A stretch of 38,307 nucleotides of DNA from Tractidigestivibacter sp050946515. GTDB lineage: Bacteria; Actinomycetota; Coriobacteriia; Coriobacteriales; Atopobiaceae. This document shows, piece by piece, positions 1 to 6,942 of this stretch; the first letter of the stretch is position 1, and the number at the start of each line of letters is the position of its first letter. The stretch is taken from contig NZ_JBMNUX010000019.1 of assembly GCF_050946515.1 (NCBI RefSeq), positions 1 through 38,307 on the forward strand, read 5' to 3'. The notes under the pieces were generated by a model, which worked only from the letters and a program-made list of their open reading frames with translations, was not told where the DNA came from and searched no databases. The position numbers were made by a program, and so were the translations under genes.

Positions 1-137
1 ACTGGTACTACACAGGCATCAACCAGAGGGCAGCCTAGATGAGAAGGACTACGATAGGGACACCATCAGGCATGGGCTTTCGCTAGCCAACGCTCGTTCG
101 TGTCGAAGGATCTCAGCCAGTTCACTCGGTCGTTGCG
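1..137. other. Left-edge region upstream of the MFS gene
   Basis: No complete gene is visible. The + strand frame starting at base 3 reads WYYTGINQRAA and stops at 36-38, so it could be the last residues of a gene that begins outside the window; this is too short to identify. Between 39 and 137 no clear ribosome-binding site serves the MFS start at 138. A GTG at 100 opens a different frame whose first residues, MSKDLSQFTRSL, look like a natural transporter N-terminus. That frame would join the MFS frame if one base were missing near 133-137. Confidence 0.3.
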
Positions 138-1412
138 ATGTCCATCAGCTCGATGTTCTTGTGCAGCTTCGGCATCGTCGGCGTCGTTATGCTTGGCGAC
201 ATCGCGACGCAATGCGGAACCGATACCACCCAGGCGGCATTCTTCTTCACGTTCTTTGCGCTTGCGCAGATCATCATGGCCGCAAACATCGGCGCCGTCA
301 TCGCAAGGATTGGAACGCGTGGCACGATCATCCTCGGCGACGTCCTGAATATCGTTGCCTACGTGCTGATGGCTACGACAAGCAATATCTACGTCGTGTG
401 GGTCTGCGGCTTCATCGGCGGCCTTGCGATGCTCTTCGGCTGCGGAATCGTGCTGCAGATCTTCATCACGCAATGGTTTACGGGCAACACCGGCAAGCTC
501 GTCACGTTCTCGGCGATTCCTCAGCTCATCGGCACCGCGGTGTTCTCGCCCATCCTTGCTACGCTCAATGCCAACTTTGGCTACTCGGTGGCGCTGGGGG
601 GCAGCGCCATCGTCCTGAGCGGGCTCGCGCTGATCATCAACGCGATATTCGCCATCAAGGCCCCTGCTGACTACGGGACCACGCCCATCGTCTTGGAGGG
701 CAAGTCCCCTGAGAGCGCCTCTGACGGTGCCGCCCAGCAGTCCGCCTCCCAGTTTGAGCTGGCCATGCCCAACAGCCAGATCGTCAAGATTCCGAGCCTG
801 TGGCTCGCGCTGCTCGTCCCTCTGACGCTGACCTTTGTCCTCACGATGGTCACGAGCAACGCCTCGCTTATCTACCAGTCGATGGGCAACACCGCCATCG
901 ACGCGGCGTTCGGCGTCTCTGCTGGTTCCATTGCTGGCGCTGTCATCGTCCCAGTCTTCGGTAGCCTGAGCGACTCCATCGGTCCCAAGAAGACCATCAC
1001 CCTCATGGCTGCCGTTGGCTGCGTCGACTGCCTGTGCTTCTGCATAGGGCTCTTCGCGGGCTTCGTTGGCATGATCGTCTTCGCGGTGCTCTTCCAGGTG
1101 TGCAACATCGGCTCCTATTTCAGCAGCATCGTTATGCCGAAGCTCTTTGGCACGAGCAAGGCCCCTACGCTCATTGGCTGGGGCACCACGGCCTCGTCGC
1201 TCGGCGGCATGTTCGCCGCTCCTGTTGCCTCCGCGCTCGCGGCGGCCTCTGCGGGAAGCTACGTCCCGATTGTGCTTGCGTGCGCGGTGTGCTTCGCGCT
1301 GACCATCGTGATCGTGAACGCGCTCTTGTCCGACAAGGTCGCTGCTGACATCCGCGAGCGCGACAAGCGCTACGTTGCTGAGCATCCCGGGGCTGCAGCC
1401 AGCGCAAAATAG
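138..1412 (+). CDS. Major facilitator superfamily transporter
   Basis: A 424-residue membrane protein with about 12 hydrophobic segments in two six-helix halves. A polar central loop (about residues 180-215) separates the halves. The signature loop between helices 8 and 9 is visible as FGSLSDSIGPKK, a version of the MFS GxxxDxxGxxK motif. The substrate cannot be read from sequence; the general look resembles the OFA/monocarboxylate-type carriers, but this is a weak guess. It lies beside a PucR-type regulator and the hydrolase/formyltransferase cluster and may import the cluster's substrate. The ATG at 138 has no good Shine-Dalgarno and leaves almost no cytoplasmic tail before helix 1, so the true N-terminus may be in another frame (GTG at 100) behind a one-base deletion or sequencing error. 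A hairpin follows at 1443-1472. Confidence 0.8.
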   Translation: MSISSMFLCSFGIVGVVMLGDIATQCGTDTTQAAFFFTFFALAQIIMAANIGAVIARIGTRGTIILGDVLNIVAYVLMATTSNIYVVWVCGFIGGLAMLFGCGIVLQIFITQWFTGNTGKLVTFSAIPQLIGTAVFSPILATLNANFGYSVALGGSAIVLSGLALIINAIFAIKAPADYGTTPIVLEGKSPESASDGAAQQSASQFELAMPNSQIVKIPSLWLALLVPLTLTFVLTMVTSNASLIYQSMGNTAIDAAFGVSAGSIAGAVIVPVFGSLSDSIGPKKTITLMAAVGCVDCLCFCIGLFAGFVGMIVFAVLFQVCNIGSYFSSIVMPKLFGTSKAPTLIGWGTTASSLGGMFAAPVASALAAASAGSYVPIVLACAVCFALTIVIVNALLSDKVAADIRERDKRYVAEHPGAAASAK

Positions 1413-1442
1413 CGCGAGCCCATGCGTGTATAAGCCCTTCTC

Positions 1443-1472
1443 GGCGCCGCCCCCATCTTTCGGGGCGGCGCC
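1443..1472. terminator. GC-rich hairpin between convergent genes
   Basis: A perfect 11-bp stem (1443-1453 with 1462-1472) with an 8-base loop lies between the ends of the MFS gene and the leftward regulator. It lacks a clear T-run on either side, so it may end both transcripts or simply stabilise their 3' ends. Confidence 0.55.
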
Positions 1473-1505
1473 CTGCTTCATGGGTCTCGCGCGGCTCTCT
1501 TTGCC

Positions 1506-3077
1506 CTATTGATCGTGCTGCCTCTCGCAAAAGTAAGAGATTTCATTTGAAAGCACGAGGTTGGCGCTTGTCGTGTCGTCTTCGAGGTCGACGCCGAAGA
1601 GCTCAGAGATGCGCTCGAGCCGATAGCGCACGGTGTTCCGGTGCACAAAGAGGATTTCGGCTGTGCGGTTGATGTCCTTTGAGTAGCGCAGATAAGTGGC
1701 CAGGGTGGCTCCGTACTCGGTGTCGTGCTGGCGGTCGTAGTCTTTGATCTGCGTCCAGACGGGCAGCACGTAGTCGCGCAGCCTCGTGTGGTGCGAGACG
1801 TCCTCGAGGAAGTCGTAGATGAGGTAGTTTCTGTAGTCGTAGAGGGCGTCGCCCGGCTTGAGCCTCACGCCGTAGCTCATCGCGTGCTCGGCCTGGCGGT
1901 AGGCAAGCTTGAGCCCCTCGACGCTGTCGAAGGAGAGCGAAACGGCGGCATGCCAGCCCTTCTTCTCGGTGCTTTCCGTGGCCGTCTCTATGACCTGCCT
2001 TATCTCTTCCATCTCGGATTCGTGCTTGAGAACTATGACCACCCTTGTCCCCCGGAGGAAGTTGAAGGTGCCGGGAAGCGCCAGACGGACGATGGATTGA
2101 ATTTTGGTGAGATAGAGGTAGGGATGGTCGAGCGTGGGGTTGGCGACAACGATGACGTGGCTGTCCGTGCCCACACGGGAGCCCATCGCTCGCTCTATGT
2201 CAAAGAGCAGCGAAGGGTCGTCCTCGCTGCTGTCGAGAAGGCGGTTCACGAGGGAGAAGGTGACCTCGCGCTCGTCGCTTGGCTGGAGCTTTTTCTGCAG
2301 GGTCCCGAGCACCTCGCAGGCGTAGGCAATCAGCGGGAGGTCCTCCTCTGAGAGCGGACGCTCCTTCTCAAGCGCCCCAAACAGATACAGCGGCACGTTG
2401 TCGACCTTCACGAAGAACGAAGCCCACGAGAGGTGGAACGTGTCATCGCCCATTTCAACGAGGATTGGGTAGTGATAGCTCGACGTGAGGTCCGAGAAGG
2501 TCTCGGTGTAGACGCTCTTTGCGAGGGGCGGGTGGGTGCCGCTTGTCCTCGACACCTTCACCATCATCTGCTCCCAGTAGTCCTTGTCGCTGAAGTCTAT
2601 GCCGTCCATGTGCGTGTCATAGAGCGCAACGGCGCAGTCCAGGGCCTTGGCCACAACGAGCAGGGCATCGTGGGGACGCCCGTTGGCAAGAATCACGTCG
2701 AGAAGGCGCGGGGCGACCTTAGCAGCGCGTGCCATGCCGCGGATGCAGGCCTCGGCGGACGTTCTGAGCGCGTCCTCGTCCGCGTCTCCGGGGACGAGGA
2801 TTGCGTTTGCCATGCTTCCGAGATGCGTGTCGAAGTCGAGCGGGTCGTCGCAGACGATGAGGAAGTTTGCTGGCTTGTGAAGCGCCGCGGGATAGTGGGA
2901 AAGCTCGCTCGCGCGTGCGAGATACAGGATGCCAGCAACTGGCTCGCGCGTGGGGTCGCTTAGGCGGCGCAGCTCATGGACGTCTTGCTGGTCTCGATTG
3001 TTCATGCGCAGCGTTGCCCCAAAGTCCCCGAGATGCGCCGAAATCATTACCAAACCAAGACTGACGATGTCCCTCAT
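1506..3077 (-). CDS. PucR/CdaR-type transcriptional regulator
   Basis: A 523-residue protein whose C-terminus is a clear PucR-family helix-turn-helix: LRYSKDINRTAEILFVHRNT followed by VRYRLERISELFGVDL. In this family the HTH binds DNA next to a large, variable sensing region; the ligand here is unknown. The N-terminal 450 residues show no membrane segment. I prefer the ATG at 3077 (MRDIVSLGL) over the GTG two codons upstream; a weak CAGGT-type site precedes it. The gene is divergent from the hydrolase at 3272 and convergent with the MFS transporter, which is typical of a local regulator controlling a catabolic cluster. An inverted repeat in the shared upstream region is a possible operator. 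Confidence 0.85.
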   Translation of the reverse strand: MRDIVSLGLVMISAHLGDFGATLRMNNRDQQDVHELRRLSDPTREPVAGILYLARASELSHYPAALHKPANFLIVCDDPLDFDTHLGSMANAILVPGDADEDALRTSAEACIRGMARAAKVAPRLLDVILANGRPHDALLVVAKALDCAVALYDTHMDGIDFSDKDYWEQMMVKVSRTSGTHPPLAKSVYTETFSDLTSSYHYPILVEMGDDTFHLSWASFFVKVDNVPLYLFGALEKERPLSEEDLPLIAYACEVLGTLQKKLQPSDEREVTFSLVNRLLDSSEDDPSLLFDIERAMGSRVGTDSHVIVVANPTLDHPYLYLTKIQSIVRLALPGTFNFLRGTRVVIVLKHESEMEEIRQVIETATESTEKKGWHAAVSLSFDSVEGLKLAYRQAEHAMSYGVRLKPGDALYDYRNYLIYDFLEDVSHHTRLRDYVLPVWTQIKDYDRQHDTEYGATLATYLRYSKDINRTAEILFVHRNTVRYRLERISELFGVDLEDDTTSANLVLSNEISYFCERQHDQ

Positions 3078-3123
3078 GGTCACGACCTGCCTGTTGTCAA
3101 ATCGAACAAATTAGGCTGAGCGA

Positions 3124-3155
3124 TTTTCGCGTACATACAGAGGTAACTGCGAAAA
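3124..3155. promoter_or_regulatory. Inverted repeat TTTTCGC-N18-GCGAAAA, possible operator
   Basis: Two perfect 7-bp arms (3124-3130 and 3149-3155) are separated by 18 bases, in the gap shared by the divergent PucR-type regulator and the hydrolase gene at 3272. The position and dyad suit a regulator site; the link to the PucR-type protein is inference from adjacency. Confidence 0.4.
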
Positions 3156-3271
3156 CTCAACGTATTCTAATTATTAATCCATACAAGCGTTTCCGCAAGA
3201 ACTCTCGGAATCCAAGCCCGTAACGGCTTGAGCACAGTAGAAATCGGAATCGTGAAAGGGGAGGAAAAGCC

Positions 3272-4336
3272 ATGAGCATCTTTCATCAGCAACCCAAGGA
3301 GCTAGACTTTCGAGACAACAAGTGGGGTCATCCGGAGGCGCGATTTGCATACCTCCCGGCGTTCGACCCCTCGCAGCCTGACCCATACGGCTACTACGAG
3401 GATGACTCGATGACCTATGAGGAGAAGCTTGCCGCCGAGAAGGTCCTTGCCGACCAGGTGAACGTCTTTGGCATCCCCGACGACCTTGACGTGAGCCTTA
3501 CCGAATACGATGTCCCCGGCTGCCCCGAGGAGCCTGACACGCCCTGCAAGGCGCGCGTCTATACGCCTGCCGGATTGAAGGGAAAGCGCAACCCCGTGCT
3601 CTTTGAGATCCCGGGCGGCGGCATGTACTCTGTGTGCATCAATGACCCCGACTGCGCGCGTTGGGCCGTGAAGTTCGGGTGCATTGTCGTGGTACCGATT
3701 TACCGCACAGCGCTGCAGGGGAAGTACCCCGCCTCGGTGAACGACTGCCACGCGGTCTACGCTTGGGTGTCCGACCATGCCGACGAGCTCAAAGCCGACC
3801 CCGACAACGTCGTGCTTCACGGCTCGTCCACGGGAGGCCAGCTCTCGGCGTCGCTTCCGTTCCGCATCATGCGCTACGGGTTCAGCCCAAGGGGCGTCGT
3901 TTCTGTGCTGCCGGTGCTCGACGTGCGTTGCGCCACCGAGTCCGAGCACATGTTCCCAGGCCTCTCCAACGAGATCGAGGAGCACAAGAGCGCCGTGCGC
4001 TGGATGCCCGAAGGCTTTAACCCCGCCCTCGTGCTGCCAGAGGCCTATGCGAACCACGCGAGCGTCGACGACTGCATTGGCTATCCTCCGCTGTTCATGC
4101 ACACCACCGAGTTCGATACTTGCCGCGACCCGGCAATCCAGTTTGTGCAGAAGGTCGAGAAGGCGCGCTCCTTCGCAGAGTTCCACCTCTGGGGCGGTCT
4201 GTCCCACTGCAACAAGAACTTCTCCGGCGAGCCCTGCCCGCCCCTTGACGAGATGAACGAAACGATTGACCGCAACATTGCCACGTGCTTCAGGTGCGAC
4301 CTGCGTCGCCCCTGGGTGTATTCCGACGAGAAGTAG
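3272..4336 (+). CDS. Alpha/beta hydrolase, HSL-like (paralogue 1 of 3)
   Basis: A 354-residue soluble alpha/beta hydrolase-fold protein. The nucleophile elbow is GSSTG with Ser186. Probable partners are Asp282 (in EFDTCRDP) and His312 (in GGLSHC). The oxyanion loop reads PGGGMY (about 114-119), where hormone-sensitive-lipase relatives usually have HGGG, so the His is missing. The N-terminal about 100 residues (RDNKWGHPE, DVPGCPEEPDTP) are shared with the genes at 5289 and 6943, as is the C-terminal LRRPWVY. The family hydrolyses esters, amides or thioesters; the substrate is unknown. A strong site (GGGGAGG) precedes the ATG. It is probably co-transcribed with the small gene at 4416. Arylformamidase-like or carboxylesterase activity are alternatives. 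Confidence 0.85.
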   Translation: MSIFHQQPKELDFRDNKWGHPEARFAYLPAFDPSQPDPYGYYEDDSMTYEEKLAAEKVLADQVNVFGIPDDLDVSLTEYDVPGCPEEPDTPCKARVYTPAGLKGKRNPVLFEIPGGGMYSVCINDPDCARWAVKFGCIVVVPIYRTALQGKYPASVNDCHAVYAWVSDHADELKADPDNVVLHGSSTGGQLSASLPFRIMRYGFSPRGVVSVLPVLDVRCATESEHMFPGLSNEIEEHKSAVRWMPEGFNPALVLPEAYANHASVDDCIGYPPLFMHTTEFDTCRDPAIQFVQKVEKARSFAEFHLWGGLSHCNKNFSGEPCPPLDEMNETIDRNIATCFRCDLRRPWVYSDEK

Positions 4337-4415
4337 GTCCTGCGCCATGCGAGCATGCCGAGCAGGTTGCTAACAATGTTCAGCGGCTTGGAGCCGCATC
4401 AAGAAAGGAGCCAGC

Positions 4416-4817
4416 ATGGCTGACTACGAAGTCATAAGGAACGAGAAGGTAACGCTCGTCGATCCTCCTAGCGATACGAAGAAGACGTTCATCCCTTCTC
4501 CGCCCTCGATGGTTGAGGTCAAGGTCAATCCTCGCCCGGTCGAGATCGTGCTGGGAAGCCCCGTTCCCGACGAGGCCGCCCTGGGCGCCTGGGCCGTCGA
4601 GAACAAGGTGGTTGTGGCGCTGCCCGCGGCCTCTGACAACGATGCGCTGGTCGATGTCGTGAAGTACCTGCAGTCCAGCAAGAAATCCTTGAACATCACC
4701 GACGAGATCCGCGTTGGCGCTGTTGCCGGCAGCGAGGAGGCGGCCTCCGCGTTCGTCTCGTACTACTCCGACGAGTACGGCGAGGACCTTGAGGACGCCG
4801 GCGCCTTCGAGGCGTAA
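4416..4817 (+). CDS. Hypothetical protein, 133 aa
   Basis: I do not recognise this family. It encodes a 133-residue acidic soluble protein with a proline-rich N-terminal third (for example FIPSPPSMVEV) and a likely mixed alpha/beta C-terminal half. There is no signal peptide, membrane helix or cysteine. The start is well supported by AAAGGAG (4404-4410) five bases before the ATG. It lies 79 bp after the hydrolase gene, with a small hairpin (stem 4383-4388 with 4392-4397) just upstream of the ribosome site, and it ends at a strong terminator. The two genes therefore form the rightward half of the cluster. It could be a binding partner or accessory subunit of the hydrolase; this is inference from position only. 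Confidence 0.7.
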   Translation: MADYEVIRNEKVTLVDPPSDTKKTFIPSPPSMVEVKVNPRPVEIVLGSPVPDEAALGAWAVENKVVVALPAASDNDALVDVVKYLQSSKKSLNITDEIRVGAVAGSEEAASAFVSYYSDEYGEDLEDAGAFEA

Positions 4818-4842
4818 GCATCCGCCGCGTATTGGGACATTT

Positions 4843-4880
4843 GCCCGGCGACCAGCGCTCTGGTCGTCGGGCCTCTTTTT
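4843..4880 (+). terminator. Rho-independent terminator of the rightward operon
   Basis: A 13-bp stem with one G-U pair (4843-4855 with 4860-4872) and a 4-base loop is followed by CTCTTTTT. It lies 26 bp after the stop of the 133-aa gene. Confidence 0.85.
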
Positions 4881-4919
4881 GCGATGGCATTTCTCGATGA
4901 GAGCGTCTCAGCCGCAACA

Positions 4920-4957
4920 AGATCCGCCCCGCACGCTAGATTGTGCGGGGCGGATCT
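4920..4957 (-). terminator. Hairpin ending the leftward operon
   Basis: A perfect 15-bp stem (4920-4934 with 4943-4957) with an 8-base loop lies 29 bp past the stop of the leftward carrier-protein gene. On the minus strand it is followed by CTTGTTG, a poor T-run, but the stem is very strong. Confidence 0.7.
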
Positions 4958-4986
4958 GCGTTCGTGGGGTAGTTGCTTTCGAGGTG

Positions 4987-5244
4987 CTACTCCTGCTTCT
5001 CGAGCCAGGCGTAGGTGTTGTCGATGGCTTCGCCTACCGTTGGGCTCTTGGCAATGACGTCGAACTCGATGTCGTCGTCGAGGTCGAGGTTCTCGCCGCC
5101 CAGGACGCAGATCGAGACGCATTTGAGCGACGCGACCCCTAGCTCGGCAAAGGTTGTCTCGCGCGTGATCTCGGAGGGATCCTTCTCGTAAGTGTCGGCG
5201 ACAGCATTGATGATCGCGTCGGTGACCTCTTCCTTGGTTGCCAT
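4987..5244 (-). CDS. Acyl carrier protein-like protein with atypical GVAS-L site
   Basis: An 85-residue acidic protein with the size and helix pattern of a stand-alone carrier protein. The expected phosphopantetheine attachment region is FAELGVASLKCVSI with Ser39. Ordinary carriers have DSL here; this one has Ala in place of the Asp before Ser. The carrier-like middle domain of ALDH1L (10-formyltetrahydrofolate dehydrogenase), as I recall it, also has an Ala-Ser pair. If modified by a phosphopantetheinyl transferase, Ser39 would hold an acyl or formyl thioester. It is last in the leftward operon, 44 bp after a hydrolase gene, with GAGGAG before the ATG. It is unlikely to be the fatty-acid synthesis carrier, given the altered motif and context. 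Confidence 0.8.
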   Translation of the reverse strand: MATKEEVTDAIINAVADTYEKDPSEITRETTFAELGVASLKCVSICVLGGENLDLDDDIEFDVIAKSPTVGEAIDNTYAWLEKQE

Positions 5245-5288
5245 TGTTGGCTCCTCTCGTTTATTGGTTGGCTGTTTTTTGCCTGCCG

Positions 5289-6395
5289 CTACTGCTCCAC
5301 GGTCCAGGGGCGGCGCAGGTCATAGGTGAGGCAGTCAGAGATTGCGCCAAAGACCTCCGCGTAGAAGCGCTCTGAGAGGCTGCCCTCGCTGGAGTTGAAG
5401 AGCGTGGCGTGACCGGCTCCGCCCCAGATGTGCAGCGTCGTGAAGACGTTTGCCTGCAGGCACTTGCTTGCGAACTCGATGGCAGGGTCGCGGTCTTGGT
5501 CGGATTCTCCGGCGTTCACGAACATCGGGCAGAGGCCGCGGCACTCATCGACGGTCGCGTGGTTGGCGAAGGCCTCCGGGCCCAGATAGTCGAGGCCAAC
5601 GTTCTCGGCGCCCACATAGGCGGTGTACATGGCATGCGCCAGGCGCGCGTCAGAGCTCGACTTCACAAGCCGGCTTGACGGGTAGCTGCCGCGGTCGTCG
5701 ATCATGGGGTCGCAGAGCACGCAGCCGCGCGGAGTGATGCCGTAGCGCTTCAGGCGGAAGGCGAGCGACGCAGCGAGCTGCGCGCCAGTGGAAAGGCCAA
5801 AGACCACGCAGCGGTCGGCGTCGACGCCAAGCATGTCGGCGTTGTCGATCATCCACTGGTAGGCGGCGTGGCACTCGTTGATCTGCAGGGGGTAGCTGCC
5901 GTCGAGCAGCGTCGAGTACTTCGGCGAGACGACGACGGCGTCAAACTTCTTGCCCCAGCGCAGAAGCTGCGGGTACAGGCGCGGGTCCTGCATGAAGAAG
6001 CAGCCGCCCATGATGAAGAAGATGACCGGGCGATGCTTCTTTTTCTTGTCGGGGATCACGGCGTAGACGTGGTGCGTCTGGTTCGGGTCCTCGGGCGAGC
6101 CGGGGCACTCGAACTCCTCGAGGTGGCCAAAGCCCTGGCCCTCCTCCATGAAGTCGGTGCCCTTGAAGGGGTCATAGCCAAACTGGGCCATGAGCTGGGC
6201 GGACTGGTCGGTCAGCTTCTTCAGGCGCTTGCGGCGCTTCTCGACGTCGGCTTTGGGGTCAAGGCACATGTTGACGGCGTCGGCATTGCCCGCGCCCCAG
6301 AGGTTGACGAGCTCAGGATGGCTCCAGCGCGCGTCGTCACGGTTGTTGAGGTCGTTAGTGTGGTACTGCTCGACAGTTGGCTTCTTGAGTGACAT
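5289..6395 (-). CDS. Alpha/beta hydrolase, HSL-like (paralogue 2 of 3)
   Basis: A 368-residue paralogue of the products at 3272 and 6943. The nucleophile elbow is GLSTGAQ (Ser202); the acid is probably Asp in GESDQDRDPA and the base His in GGAGHATLF. The oxyanion loop is more divergent than in the other two: IMGGCFF in place of PGGGMY. The N-terminal helical region is longer and Lys-rich (VEKRRKRLKKLTDQ). Shared blocks include RWSHPE, CPGSPEDP, NECHAAYQWM, EAFANHATVDEC and the C-terminal YDLRRPW. AAGGAGG precedes the ATG, and the gene starts 17 bp after the formyltransferase-fold gene. It may act on the carrier-bound or formylated intermediate of the cluster; substrate unknown. Confidence 0.85.
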   Translation of the reverse strand: MSLKKPTVEQYHTNDLNNRDDARWSHPELVNLWGAGNADAVNMCLDPKADVEKRRKRLKKLTDQSAQLMAQFGYDPFKGTDFMEEGQGFGHLEEFECPGSPEDPNQTHHVYAVIPDKKKKHRPVIFFIMGGCFFMQDPRLYPQLLRWGKKFDAVVVSPKYSTLLDGSYPLQINECHAAYQWMIDNADMLGVDADRCVVFGLSTGAQLAASLAFRLKRYGITPRGCVLCDPMIDDRGSYPSSRLVKSSSDARLAHAMYTAYVGAENVGLDYLGPEAFANHATVDECRGLCPMFVNAGESDQDRDPAIEFASKCLQANVFTTLHIWGGAGHATLFNSSEGSLSERFYAEVFGAISDCLTYDLRRPWTVEQ

Positions 6396-6412
6396 CGGTG
6401 ATGAGCGCCTCC

Positions 6413-6925
6413 TTACTCCTTGACGGGGACCTTGAGCTTCTTCTCGAGGGTTGCGTTGGATTCGTCCTGCGGGCGGGCATGGACGTAGCCGCGCTCAAGG
6501 TCGTCGATGATCCAGCCGAGCATCTTCACGCAGCTGGGGATGACCTTCTTCTGGTAGAACTTCGCGGGTCCCATGTCCGGCTCGATGGCGAGGACCTCCT
6601 GCTCGCAGATTGGGCCGGCGTCTACCCCGTCCGCGCACCAGAACCAAGTGGCGCCGGTGTAGGGCTCGTTCAGATGGAAGGCCCAGTTGATGGCGTCGTT
6701 GCCACGATGGCGCGGGAGCAGCGACGGGTGGAAGATCAGCGTGCCGTACTTGGGCATGTCGATTTCCTCCTGGCTGAGGAACTTGCGCAGGAGCGGCGCC
6801 ACGGCGACGTCGGCGTCCTCGCGCTTGTCGACGACCTCCACGTCCTCGCGCTTGTTGAGGTAGCGCAGCACCTTGTGGACCATGACCTCGTCAGTCGGGC
6901 CATATACGTAAACCTTGAATGCCAT
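6413..6925 (-). CDS. Formyltransferase-fold protein, ALDH1L hydrolase-domain-like
   Basis: A 170-residue protein made of little more than a formyl_trans_N domain. The folate-binding/catalytic loop reads IFHPSLLPRHRG (His66), then AINWAFH, TGATWFWCADG and VDAGPI (Asp102). Methionyl-tRNA and glycinamide formyltransferases have Asn two residues before the His; here that position is Ile64. From memory, the hydrolase domain of ALDH1L also has Ile there, with near-identical YHPSLLPRHRG and SAINW text, so 10-formyl-THF hydrolysis or formyl transfer to a thiol carrier fits better than tRNA or sugar formylation. The C-terminal OB domain of Fmt is absent. It lies between two hydrolase genes (16-17 bp gaps), with AGGGAG before the ATG. 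A sugar N-formyltransferase relative is an alternative. Confidence 0.8.
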   Translation of the reverse strand: MAFKVYVYGPTDEVMVHKVLRYLNKREDVEVVDKREDADVAVAPLLRKFLSQEEIDMPKYGTLIFHPSLLPRHRGNDAINWAFHLNEPYTGATWFWCADGVDAGPICEQEVLAIEPDMGPAKFYQKKVIPSCVKMLGWIIDDLERGYVHARPQDESNATLEKKLKVPVKE

Positions 6926-6942
6926 GTTCTTCTCCCTAGCCT

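Noticed and set aside
66..1481. Long minus-strand frame opposite the MFS transporter
   Set aside because: Its Arg/His/Asp-rich text without hydrophobic core is typical of a shadow frame; the MFS frame is well conserved.
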